From Gemmatimonadota bacterium (GTDB lineage Bacteria > Gemmatimonadota > Gemmatimonadetes > Palauibacterales > Palauibacteraceae), in contig JABDQB010000392.1 of assembly GCA_013042495.1 (NCBI GenBank), positions 1-15,742 of the forward strand: DNA of 15,742 nt, in the 5' to 3' direction. Shown here one piece after another: positions 1 through 7,166 of this stretch. The notes under the pieces were generated by a model. That model made no database searches. It was not told the DNA's origin and saw nothing but the letters and a program-made list of their open reading frames with translations. Every line of letters begins with the position of its first letter. Within the stretch, counting starts at the first letter, position 1. The translations under genes and the position numbers were made by a program.

Positions 1-22
1 GGAGATAGAGAGTAAGGGATCC

Positions 23-1462
23 TCAGGGTGTTCGACTCCCGACGACGGCTCCGTTTTCGAGGTCCACCAGCGGGGCAGGGTAGTCTCCCGTCCAGCAGGC
101 CTCGCAGAACGGGCCGTACTCCTCGACCATGGCTCGCATACCGTCGAGTGACAGGTAGCCCAGCGAATCCACACCGAGGTGATCGCGTATCTGATCCACG
201 GTGTGAGTCGAGCCGATCAACTCCTCCCGCGTCGGCATGTCAATGCCGTAATAGCATGGCGCAACGATCGGCGGCGAGGCCACGCGGAAGTGAATCTCAC
301 GGGCGCCGGCCTCCTTGAGAAGAGTCACCAGGCCCCGGCTCGTAGTGCCACGCACCAGCGAGTCGTCGATGACGACCACGCGACGGCCGTCGATGAGCTC
401 GGTGACCGGGTTGTACTTGACCCGGACCCTGAAGTCCCGCCCGGCCTGGCCCGGATGTATAAACGTGCGTCCGACGTAGTGATTGCGGATCAGCGCCAGC
501 TCGAACGGAAGACCGGACTCTTCGGAGAAACCCAGTGCCGCAGAGTTCGATGAATCGGGTACCGCAAAGACGCAGTCCGCGTCCGCCGGATGCTCGCGGG
601 CGAGCTGCCGCCCGAACGCCCGCCGGGCCCGGTCCACGCTGCAGCCCCAGATGCGTGAGTCAGGGCGCGCGAAGTAGACCAGCTCGAACAGGCATGGAGA
701 GTGAGCTTCGGGCTCGAGCGGACGGAGTTTCTGGACCTCCCCGTCCTCGATTCGCAGGACCTCGCCGGGTTGGACGTCGCGCTCGTACTCGGCGCCGATG
801 ATGTCCAGCGCACACGTCTCGGAGGCCACGACCACCGCGTCGCCGAGGCGTCCGAGCACCAGCGGCCGAAAACCCCGGGCATCCCGCGCTACGTAGAGCG
901 TTCGGCCCACCGTCAGGATGAGCGAAAACGCTCCCACGATCTGCGACAGTGCGTCATCGACCTGGTGGTCCGGCACGTCTCGCCTCGATCGGGCGATCAG
1001 ATGGATCACGACCTCCGAGTCGCTCTCCGTCTGAAAGATGGCTCCCTCGTTGGTCAGTCGATCACTCAGCTCGCCGGCGTTCGTCAGGGTCCCGTTGTGC
1101 GCCAGGGCCATGCTGCCGTGGCGGTAGTTGACGAGCACCGGCTGGGCGTTGCGAAGGCTCGAGCTGCCAGCGGTCGAGTAGCGCACGTGGCCGATCGCGA
1201 GGTCGCCGGGAAGGTCGGCGAGGATGGCGTCGTCGAACGCTTCACTCACGTGTCCCATCCCCTTGTGCGATCGAGCGGTCCCTTCGTCATCGATCGCCAC
1301 GATACCGGCGGATTCCTGTCCCCGGTGCTGGAGGGAATAGAGCCCGAGAAACGTCAGTTCGGCCGCCCTGTCGATTCCGCTGATCGCGAAGATGCCGCAC
1401 TCGTCCCGCAGTCTGTCATCGTCCCGCCACGTGGGCAGGGTCTTGCGGTTCTCGCCCGGCAT
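23..1462 (-). CDS. purF: Amidophosphoribosyltransferase (glutamine PRPP amidotransferase)
   Basis: Catalyses the first committed step of de novo purine synthesis: PRPP plus glutamine gives phosphoribosylamine, in the cytoplasm. The 479-residue protein has an N-terminal class II (Ntn) glutaminase domain whose nucleophile is Cys22 in RDECGIF, implying removal of a 21-residue propeptide. It is followed by a phosphoribosyltransferase domain with the PRPP loop VVVIDDSLVRGTT at about 362-374. Four cysteines (257 in SPCLFE, 403 in APCYYG, 453 and 456 in FCEACWTG) match the 4Fe-4S ligands of the Bacillus-type enzyme. The frame is open upstream to 1576, but that part overlaps purC; the ATG at 1462 has a GGAG 5 nt upstream and overlaps the purC stop by one base (TGATG), so translation is probably coupled. 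Last visible gene of the minus-strand purine unit. Identification is very secure. Confidence 0.97.
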   Translation of the reverse strand: MPGENRKTLPTWRDDDRLRDECGIFAISGIDRAAELTFLGLYSLQHRGQESAGIVAIDDEGTARSHKGMGHVSEAFDDAILADLPGDLAIGHVRYSTAGSSSLRNAQPVLVNYRHGSMALAHNGTLTNAGELSDRLTNEGAIFQTESDSEVVIHLIARSRRDVPDHQVDDALSQIVGAFSLILTVGRTLYVARDARGFRPLVLGRLGDAVVVASETCALDIIGAEYERDVQPGEVLRIEDGEVQKLRPLEPEAHSPCLFELVYFARPDSRIWGCSVDRARRAFGRQLAREHPADADCVFAVPDSSNSAALGFSEESGLPFELALIRNHYVGRTFIHPGQAGRDFRVRVKYNPVTELIDGRRVVVIDDSLVRGTTSRGLVTLLKEAGAREIHFRVASPPIVAPCYYGIDMPTREELIGSTHTVDQIRDHLGVDSLGYLSLDGMRAMVEEYGPFCEACWTGDYPAPLVDLENGAVVGSRTP

Positions 1463-2376
1463 CAGAACTCCGGAAGGGGGTCGGAAGTGATTCGTTCGTA
1501 GGCTTCGCGGTATCTGTCCGTCGTCGCCGACACCACGGTTCCCGGCAGGTCGGGCGCCGGTGGCTGCCGGTTCCACTCGCCGGCCCGCACGCGCTCTTCC
1601 AGGTAGTCGCGCACCGGCTGCTTGTCCAGCGAAGGCGGTGTCCGCCCCGGCTCGTACTCGCTCTCGGGCCAGAACCGGGACGAGTCCGGCGTAAGCGCCT
1701 CGTCGATCAAGAGAAGCTCACCCATGGGCGATGTGCCGAACTCGAACTTGGTATCCGCGATGATGATTCCGTTCCGCCGCGCGTGATCACGGGCGTATCG
1801 ATACAGATCCAGGCTCGTTTGCCTCAGGAATTCGGCGACCTTGCTGCCCAACACACTCTTGACATGGCTGAAGGTGATGTTCTCGTCGTGACCTTCGTCG
1901 GCCTTCGTCGCTGGTGAGAATATCGGCTCCTCGAGCTGCTGCGCCTCGACCAGTCCCTCGGGCAGCGGTTCGCCGGCCAGCGTTCCAGCGGCGCAATACT
2001 CCTTCCAGGCGGATCCCGTGATGAAACCGCGGACGACGCACTCGACGGGGAACGGGTCGGCGCGCATCACGAGCATGCCACGGCCGGCCCAGGAGTCGCG
2101 CGTATCGGCAAGCTGCGGCTCGATCTCGATGATTCGATCGGGATCGGCGCTCACGCAGTGGTTCCGCACGATGTGACCCGTGCGGTTGAACCAGTAATCA
2201 GACATCTGCGTCAGGACCGTCCCTTTGTCCGGAATCGGCTGCGGGATCACCACGTCAAACGCGCTGATCCGGTCGCTGGCCACGAGGAGCAAGTGATCCC
2301 CGAGGTCGTACATCTCCCGCACCTTGCCCTGCCGCAGAAGGGGAAACGGGAGGTCGGTTCTCTCAACCGCCGACAT
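1462..2376 (-). CDS. purC: Phosphoribosylaminoimidazole-succinocarboxamide synthase (SAICAR synthetase)
   Basis: Joins CAIR and aspartate using ATP to give SAICAR, in cytoplasmic de novo purine synthesis. The 304-residue protein begins with the ATP-grasp-like nucleotide-binding region (LLRQGKVREMYDLGD, ASDRISAFDVV). It carries both family signatures: VECVVRGFITGSAWKEY at about 112-128 and IADTKFEFG near 212-220. Its length fits the longer ADE1-like form rather than the roughly 240-residue short form. The frame is open three codons further, to a GTG at 2385, but the ATG at 2376 has GGAG at 2385-2388 with 8-nt spacing, so I prefer it. It follows purB by 38 nt and overlaps purF by one base, so the three purine genes are almost certainly co-transcribed. 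Confidence 0.96.
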   Translation of the reverse strand: MSAVERTDLPFPLLRQGKVREMYDLGDHLLLVASDRISAFDVVIPQPIPDKGTVLTQMSDYWFNRTGHIVRNHCVSADPDRIIEIEPQLADTRDSWAGRGMLVMRADPFPVECVVRGFITGSAWKEYCAAGTLAGEPLPEGLVEAQQLEEPIFSPATKADEGHDENITFSHVKSVLGSKVAEFLRQTSLDLYRYARDHARRNGIIIADTKFEFGTSPMGELLLIDEALTPDSSRFWPESEYEPGRTPPSLDKQPVRDYLEERVRAGEWNRQPPAPDLPGTVVSATTDRYREAYERITSDPLPEF

Positions 2377-2414
2377 TCGTGTCACTCCGTCCTTTCATGC
2401 AGGTTCAGGCCCGT

Positions 2415-3851
2415 TCAGACGCGCAGCTCGCTCGGATCCAGGTCACCGGGCTTCGCTGCCGCCAGCAATGGATCCACCCGGTCGCGAAGCAGACTCTCCA
2501 CCTGCTCCGGGGCCCGGCCGACGAGGGCCGACGGATCGGCCAGCCGCTTCAACTCCCCCATCGTGAGATCCACGGCGGCATCCGCCGCCACTCTATCGAA
2601 GAAGTCATTTTCGGACGCGCCATCGTCGAGACGGGTGCGGGCGTCCATGGCGTGCCGGCGAAGCCGCTCGTGTAGGTCCTGTCGGTCACCGCCCTTGGCG
2701 ACGCCCGCGATGAGGACCCGCTCCACGACCAGGAAGGGCAGGGAGCGGGCCAGTCGCGCGCCGATTACTGCCTCGTGCACCACCAATCCCGAGGCCACGT
2801 TGCCCACGATCTGCAGAATCGCGTCGGCGCACAGGAACGCGTCCGAGATCGCGATCCGCCGGTTCGCGGAGTCGTCGAGGGTCCGTTCGAGCCCTTGCAC
2901 CGACGCCGTCCACGAGGCGTCGATCTCGAGGGCGCACAGGTGGCGCGCGAGGGCGCAGACCCGCTCGGAGCGCATCGGGTTGCGCTTGTACGGCATGGCG
3001 GACGAGCCAACCTGACGGCTCCCGAACGGCTCCTCGAGCTCGCCGAAGCTCTGAAGAAGCCGTACGTCCCCGGCGAACTTGGCGGTGCTCGCTCCAATTC
3101 CCGCCAGGACCGCCAGTACCCTGTGGTCGACCTTTCGTGGGTACGTCTGACCGACCACGTCATACGTCCCCACGAAGCCGAACTGCGCGGCCAGGCGGTC
3201 GTTCAGTTCGTCGACCTTCGCCCCGGAGCCGAGGAGTTCGAGGAACGAGTCCTCGGTACCTGTGGTGCCCCGGGCCCCACGGAACCGCAGCTCGCCGAGG
3301 ACTGCGTCGACCTGTTGCAGGTCGAGCAGCAGGTCCTGCAGCCACAGGGTGGCCCGTTTGCCGACCGTCGTGGGCTGGGCCGGCTGCCAGTGCGTGTATC
3401 CGAGGGTGGGGAGTTCTTTCCAACGATCGGCGAAACCTGCGAGCGCCGCGATCGCCGCGATCACGCGGGAGCGCACGATTTCCAGGCCTTCGCGTAGCTG
3501 GATGAGGCCGGCGTTGTCGGTGACGAAGCAGCTCGTGGCGCCGAGGTGAAGGTAGGCCCTCGCGGCGGGGGCAAGTTCCCCGAAATGGTGGACGTGGGCC
3601 ATCACGTCATGGCGCAGGTCCGCCTCGAGTTCTGATACGCGAGCCAGATCGACCTCGTCGCGGGCCGCGCGCATCGCCGTGATTGCCTCTTCGGGAACGT
3701 CGACACCCAGGTCTCGCTCCGTCTCGGCGAGCGCGATCCACAGGTCCCGCCAGACACGTGCCTGCCGGGCCGGTGAAAAGACATCGGCCATTTCCGCTGA
3801 CGCGTAGCGTTCGATCAGCGGATGCGGATAACGACTCTGTGTGGCTGACAA
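2415..3851 (-). CDS. purB: Adenylosuccinate lyase, eukaryote-like subtype
   Basis: Fumarase/aspartase-superfamily lyase that acts twice: SAICAR to AICAR plus fumarate, and adenylosuccinate to AMP plus fumarate. The 478-residue chain has the superfamily signature GSSAMPYKRNP at about 282-292, the substrate-binding HLGATSC near 102-108, and THWQPAQ near 153-159 with a probable catalytic His154. Long stretches (RHDVMAHVH, TTVGKR, LQDL, LRFRG, GTTGT, FERTLDDSANRR-like) resemble animal ADSL as I recall it more than the Bacillus or E. coli enzymes. The start is a TTG one nucleotide after the htrA stop (TGATTTG) with no clear Shine-Dalgarno sequence. The conserved LIERYAS segment begins at residue 12, so the next ATG (residue 21) is too late. 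Translation probably depends on ribosomes finishing htrA. Confidence 0.96.
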   Translation of the reverse strand: MSATQSRYPHPLIERYASAEMADVFSPARQARVWRDLWIALAETERDLGVDVPEEAITAMRAARDEVDLARVSELEADLRHDVMAHVHHFGELAPAARAYLHLGATSCFVTDNAGLIQLREGLEIVRSRVIAAIAALAGFADRWKELPTLGYTHWQPAQPTTVGKRATLWLQDLLLDLQQVDAVLGELRFRGARGTTGTEDSFLELLGSGAKVDELNDRLAAQFGFVGTYDVVGQTYPRKVDHRVLAVLAGIGASTAKFAGDVRLLQSFGELEEPFGSRQVGSSAMPYKRNPMRSERVCALARHLCALEIDASWTASVQGLERTLDDSANRRIAISDAFLCADAILQIVGNVASGLVVHEAVIGARLARSLPFLVVERVLIAGVAKGGDRQDLHERLRRHAMDARTRLDDGASENDFFDRVAADAAVDLTMGELKRLADPSALVGRAPEQVESLLRDRVDPLLAAAKPGDLDPSELRV

Positions 3852-3852
3852 A

Positions 3853-5355
3853 TCACTGTACGTAGAAGGTGGTAATGTAGATCTTCCCGCTCCGGTATAC
3901 GCTGACCCGGATGCTACTACGTCCAGAGTAATACTGGAAGAGGTCGGCGACGTCTTCGGCCGAGGCCACCGGTCGGCGATTGATCTCTACGATCACGTCT
4001 CCGTCCCGCATTCCCGTGTAAGCCGCGTTTCGTTGGGAGATTCGGGTGATCATCGCACCTGCCTCGACTTCGAGGCGACGCTCGACCGCGATCTGAGGGT
4101 CGAGGGTTATCAACTCCAATCCGGCAAGGACCTGGAGCCTCTCGGCCGATTCGGACGGCAACTCCTCGATGAGCAGCCGGGCCTCCCGCTCACTCCCAGC
4201 ACGCCGGTAGGCCACCTCGATCTCGGAACCGACGCCCGCATCCAGCAGACCCACCTCCCAGTCGAGCGGACTTGCGACCGGTCGCCCGTCGATGGCGACC
4301 AGAATGTCGCCTGGCTCGAGCCCCGCCCCGGCCGCCGAAGACCCCGGCGCCACCCGGCGGATGAGTGTCTCGGAGAACAGCAGGGTGTCGGACTCGACTG
4401 CCATCGGGTCCACACCCACGAACGGTCGCCGGATGCGGCCGAAGTCCCTGAGCTCGCCGACTATGCGAAGTGCCCGGTCGATTGGTATGGCGAACCCCAG
4501 GCCCTCGGATCCGCCCGAGCGGGAGAATATGGACGAATTGACACCGATGACCTGCCCGTCCGCGTTCACGAGAGGACCCCCCGAATTACCGGGGTTGATG
4601 GAGGCATCGGTCTGCACCATGTCGGCCAAAAGGGTCTGACGTTCGTCGGCCGAGCGTATGTCACGGCCCACGCCGGAGATCACCCCGGCCGTGACCGTCG
4701 CCTCGGCATTGGCCAGCAGGTAGCCGAACGGATTCCCGATCGCGATCGCCGGCTCACCAACCATGAGATCGGACGAGGTTCCGAGCGGTGCGGGAGGTAC
4801 CCTGTCCTCCTCGATCCGCAGTACCGCGATGTCGGTCAATTCGTCGGCCCCGACCACGGCGGCGGGGTGCACTCGCCCCTGGGAGTCGGTTACGACGATC
4901 GAGTCTGCGCCTCGGACCACGTGTTCGTTCGTGATCAGAAGACCCGTGTGATCGATGGCAAACCCGGATCCGTACGACCTCCGCAAGCGAGACCGCGGCT
5001 GTGTCCGTCCGAAGAAGTCCTCGAACAGGCTGCGGGGTCCCGACTGGCTCACTCTCAGGATGCTGATGCTGACGACAGACGGTGCGACGCGCCGCGCCGC
5101 ATCCACGATCGGCGTGAACCGCCGGCTCTCCGGACTCTCCTGTCGGTTCGCCGCCGTCGGAGCGTCGATGGGATCCGCCGGGCCTGCTGTCCGCAGGATC
5201 GACGTCTCCGGACGCGCTGACCGGTTCGCGAGGTCAACTCCCGACGGGGCGGGCTCCGCCGAACCGGCGTCCACTCGTGACCCGAGGAAAAAGCCGGCTG
5301 GGAACGCCACGACTAGAAAGACCGGGATCCAGATGCGCCAGCTTCTTCGCGTCAC
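3853..5355 (-). CDS. HtrA/DegP-family trypsin-like serine protease with two PDZ domains
   Basis: Envelope serine protease/chaperone family acting on misfolded exported proteins. The 500-residue protein begins with a basic N-terminus and one hydrophobic segment (about 9-26), which is a membrane anchor or signal peptide. A low-complexity linker follows. The protease domain (about 80-300) has triad residues His145 (TNEHVV), Asp175 (LTDIAVLRI) and Ser258 (NPGNSGGPL). PDZ1 spans about 311-395 and PDZ2 about 405-495; PDZ2 is truncated close to the C-terminus. The start is a GTG that overlaps the truA stop (GTGA), with GGAGAGGA 6 nt upstream. Lying between truA and purB with almost no spacing, it is in the purine transcript. 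DegP, DegQ or DegS assignment is not possible here, although the two PDZ domains exclude a simple DegS. Confidence 0.94.
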   Translation of the reverse strand: MTRRSWRIWIPVFLVVAFPAGFFLGSRVDAGSAEPAPSGVDLANRSARPETSILRTAGPADPIDAPTAANRQESPESRRFTPIVDAARRVAPSVVSISILRVSQSGPRSLFEDFFGRTQPRSRLRRSYGSGFAIDHTGLLITNEHVVRGADSIVVTDSQGRVHPAAVVGADELTDIAVLRIEEDRVPPAPLGTSSDLMVGEPAIAIGNPFGYLLANAEATVTAGVISGVGRDIRSADERQTLLADMVQTDASINPGNSGGPLVNADGQVIGVNSSIFSRSGGSEGLGFAIPIDRALRIVGELRDFGRIRRPFVGVDPMAVESDTLLFSETLIRRVAPGSSAAGAGLEPGDILVAIDGRPVASPLDWEVGLLDAGVGSEIEVAYRRAGSEREARLLIEELPSESAERLQVLAGLELITLDPQIAVERRLEVEAGAMITRISQRNAAYTGMRDGDVIVEINRRPVASAEDVADLFQYYSGRSSIRVSVYRSGKIYITTFYVQ

Positions 5356-6221
5356 GACGATTCCTCTCCGTCGGCAGGATCCTGACGGCGCGGGTGGTCA
5401 CGATCCTCGCCAGGACGCGCGGGTACGGGCCACAGGCCGGGCACGCCGGGCGGGCGGTTCCAACCTTCACGATAGCGAACGCCCGTGAGATAGAGCCCAC
5501 GAGCGTCTGCCGGAGTGGGAGGCCGGGCGTCGCCGGACCGGCCCAGCATTCGGCCTATGTCGTCGGACGGCCGGTCTCCCCAACACTGCTCCAACATCGT
5601 CGCCACGAGATATCGTACCATGTGGTGGAGGAATCGATCCGCGACGATGGTGAAGCGCAGATCACCCAGCGGCGTACGAAGCCACTCGGCCTTCTCCACC
5701 GTGCACACGGTCCCCACCCGCGGTTGTCCGGACTTTGCCAGTTTCTCGAAATCGTGTCTCCCGAGAATCGGTCGGGCTGCCCGCCGAAGCGCTTCCAGCA
5801 ACGGAGTCCGTTGCACCCAAGCCGTACCTCGGCGGCGGTTCGGAGCTCGACCCGTGGGGTTCGCGGCCACGAAGTACTCGTAGCGTCTACCCGTGGCGTG
5901 AAAGCGGGGGTGGAAATCGACGTCGGCTTCCCTCAGCGACTCGATCCACACTTCGTCGGGAAGAACTGAGTTCAGGGCGCGAGCCAATTCGGCGGCCGTC
6001 CAGGTGACGGGCGCGGCGAACGACATTTCCTGTCCGGCGGCGTGGACCCCGGTGTCCGTGCGTCCGGCTCCAATCACCCGCGCCCGGATCTCGAGTCTGG
6101 TCAGGGCGGACTCGAGCTCCCCCTGGACCGTGCGTACGTGCGGCTGCACCTGCCAGCCGGCGAAGGCAGAGCCATCGTAGTGTACCGTGGCGCGGTAGCG
6201 CGATCCTTCCGGGGAATGCAC
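5352..6221 (-). CDS. truA: tRNA pseudouridine(38-40) synthase TruA
   Basis: Isomerises uridines 38, 39 and 40 of the tRNA anticodon arm to pseudouridine. The 289-residue product has the N-terminal RATVHYDGSAFAGWQ motif, the catalytic loop GAGRTDTGVHA with its essential Asp (about residue 57), and the C-terminal FLHHMVRYLVATM motif of the family. The last ~40 residues form a Pro/Arg/Asp-rich tail beyond the usual fold; its final codons carry the htrA ribosome-binding site. The GTG at 6221 is the only plausible start before the conserved RATVHYDG segment, and it has no Shine-Dalgarno sequence. A promoter candidate places the transcription start on or next to this GTG, suggesting a leaderless message. 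First gene of the truA-htrA-purBCF unit. Confidence 0.95.
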   Translation of the reverse strand: MHSPEGSRYRATVHYDGSAFAGWQVQPHVRTVQGELESALTRLEIRARVIGAGRTDTGVHAAGQEMSFAAPVTWTAAELARALNSVLPDEVWIESLREADVDFHPRFHATGRRYEYFVAANPTGRAPNRRRGTAWVQRTPLLEALRRAARPILGRHDFEKLAKSGQPRVGTVCTVEKAEWLRTPLGDLRFTIVADRFLHHMVRYLVATMLEQCWGDRPSDDIGRMLGRSGDARPPTPADARGLYLTGVRYREGWNRPPGVPGLWPVPARPGEDRDHPRRQDPADGEESS

Positions 6222-6227
6222 GGCGGG

Positions 6228-6257
6228 AAGCTACCGGGAGGTCGAAACGGGTGTCAA
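6228..6257 (-). promoter_or_regulatory. Candidate sigma70-type promoter of truA operon
   Basis: On the minus strand a perfect -35 hexamer TTGACA (6257-6252) is followed by an 18-nt spacer and TAGCTT (6233-6228) as -10. The expected start lies 6-8 nt further on, at about 6220-6222, which coincides with the truA GTG at 6221. The same -10 hexamer, in the context GGTAGCTT, occurs in the lexA promoter candidate. Seen by eye only; there is no transcript evidence. Confidence 0.5.
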
Positions 6258-6269
6258 CGCGTTTCGACC
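6240..6269. repeat. Perfect 10-bp inverted repeat around the truA -35 element
   Basis: GGTCGAAACG (6240-6249) and its exact reverse complement CGTTTCGACC (6260-6269) flank a 10-nt loop that contains most of the TTGACA -35 hexamer. No T-run follows on either strand, so it is a poor intrinsic terminator. Position over the promoter suggests an operator for a dimeric regulator. Alternatively it could be the end hairpin of the lexA transcript. Confidence 0.6.
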
Positions 6270-6289
6270 CCGGGCCGGAGAGACCCGGG
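6269..6289. repeat. Short GC hairpin downstream of the small ORF
   Basis: CCCGGG at 6269-6274 and again at 6284-6289 can pair as a 6-bp stem with a 9-nt loop, starting just after the small ORF stop codon (6291-6293). It abuts the 10-bp inverted repeat, giving two tandem hairpins in about 50 bp. A transcription-termination or mRNA 3'-end role for the lexA unit is plausible, but there is no U-tract. Confidence 0.35.
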
Positions 6290-6290
6290 A

Positions 6291-6479
6291 TCAGACCTCG
6301 CGCAGGAGAACCGCGACGTCCCATGGCCCCGGCACGGGAAGTGACGCGGGCCGCAGGAACCAGATCGTCGACGTGCCGTGGACGCGTCGACCGACAAGGA
6401 ATGGCTCCCGCGTAGACCCTTCTCCCGCACGGGGACCGTCGTCGCACTGCTGCGGCCGTCGCGGAATCGGCAAGGGCAC
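6291..6479 (-). CDS. Possible small hypothetical protein after lexA
   Basis: An open frame of 62 codons starting at GTG 6479, four nucleotides after the lexA stop and on the same strand. I do not recognise the family. The N-terminal half is Pro/Arg-rich and probably disordered. The C-terminal half (about residues 27-62) reads like a compact beta-rich segment, with GRRVHGTSTIWFL, a PVPGPWDV turn and AVLLREV at the end. There is no strong Shine-Dalgarno sequence (a GGAAG lies about 12 nt upstream), so coupling to lexA would be needed. It fills an otherwise empty 262-bp gap and ends just before the tandem hairpins, which favours a real gene. In GC-rich DNA a chance ORF of this length is common, so doubt remains. 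Confidence 0.38.
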   Translation of the reverse strand: MPLPIPRRPQQCDDGPRAGEGSTREPFLVGRRVHGTSTIWFLRPASLPVPGPWDVAVLLREV

Positions 6480-6483
6480 GGCG

Positions 6484-7092
6484 CTAGTACTTCCGGATGA
6501 CGCCGACGACGATGCCCTGCACCGTCACCCGGTCGGCCTGGAAGAACATCGGCTCCAGGGTGAGATTCGCCGGTTGCAGGCGGACCATGCCGCCGGCCTC
6601 TCGGTAGAACTTCTTGACCGTGGCGTTCTCGCCGTCGATGAGCGCGATCACCATCTCGCCGCTGTCCGCGGTGTCGCGAGCCCGCACTATGACGTAATCG
6701 CCGTCTCGGATCTGCTCCTCGATCATCGAGTCACCACGAACCCGGAGCACGTAGTGGGCTACGGGTCCCGAGACCATGTCCTCCGGAACCGAGATGGCTT
6801 CCTTCTCGGCCACAGCTTCGATTGGTTCCCCGGCGGCCACCGTGCCGAGGAGAGGAAGGTCCACGGCCGCCAGTCGCATCTCGGTGCGCGCGAGTTCGAT
6901 CGACCGGCTTTCGTTGTAGTTCTTACGGATGTATCCCTTGGCCTCGAGGTTCGAGAGGTGCTCGTGAACGGTGGCCAGGGATCGATACTGGAAGAAGGCG
7001 GCGATCTCTTCGAAGCTCGGAGAGTACCCGCGGGTGTCCAGGAAGCTCTCGATGAAGTCCAGGATTTCCTTCTGCCTTCGCGTCAAAGCCAT
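6484..7092 (-). CDS. lexA: SOS repressor LexA
   Basis: Transcriptional repressor of the DNA-damage response that self-cleaves when RecA is activated. The 202-residue protein has an N-terminal winged helix-turn-helix (about 1-65; TRRQKEILDFI, then SPSFEEIAAFF and the recognition segment RSLATVHEHL). The C-terminal S24 domain has cleavage site Ala87-Gly88, catalytic Ser122 in RGDSMIE and general base Lys160 in TVKKF. The frame is open to a TTG at 7116 and an ATG at 7101, but AGGAG at 7107-7103 sits 10 nt before the ATG at 7092 and only 1 nt before 7101. MALTRRQKEIL is also a usual LexA beginning, so I chose 7092. Divergent from the subtilase gene; repeats over its promoter suggest autoregulation. 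Confidence 0.96.
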   Translation of the reverse strand: MALTRRQKEILDFIESFLDTRGYSPSFEEIAAFFQYRSLATVHEHLSNLEAKGYIRKNYNESRSIELARTEMRLAAVDLPLLGTVAAGEPIEAVAEKEAISVPEDMVSGPVAHYVLRVRGDSMIEEQIRDGDYVIVRARDTADSGEMVIALIDGENATVKKFYREAGGMVRLQPANLTLEPMFFQADRVTVQGIVVGVIRKY

Positions 7093-7122
7093 GGCGCTCA
7101 TTCTCCTGCCGGCCAAATAGGG

Positions 7123-7166
7123 AACCGAACGGAAACCGAAATCAAGCTACCCGAAGAAGAACCGAA
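7123..7166. promoter_or_regulatory. Candidate LexA operator: paired AACCGAA direct repeats
   Basis: Plus-strand AACCGAA occurs at 7123-7129, 7134-7140 and 7160-7166, and a one-mismatch copy ACCCGAA occurs at 7149-7155. The spacings are 11, 15 and 11 bp, so there are two pairs, each with an 11-bp period (one helical turn), 26 bp apart. One pair covers the lexA spacer/-10 region and the other the predicted start site. No GAAC-N4-GTTC (Bacillus-type) palindrome is present in this gap. The direct-repeat period recalls the alphaproteobacterial GTTC-N7-GTTC box. Binding by this LexA is inference from position. Confidence 0.5.

Noticed and set aside
1463..1576. N-terminal extension of purF to an upstream start at 1576
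   Set aside because: It lies entirely inside the purC coding region, has no homology-like sequence, and the ATG at 1462 has a good ribosome-binding site.
3841..5220. 459-codon open frame on the plus strand
   Set aside because: It is exactly antisense to the htrA gene; the product is a low-complexity mix and the catalytic-triad protein on the other strand explains the sequence.
6240..6269. Calling the inverted repeat a LexA box
   Set aside because: Its arms (GGTCGAAACG) differ from the AACCGAA repeats at the lexA promoter and it is an inverted, not direct, repeat.
5887..6447. 186-codon minus-strand frame overlapping truA and the lexA-truA gap
   Set aside because: Arg-rich out-of-frame reading; TruA motifs occupy the overlapping frame.
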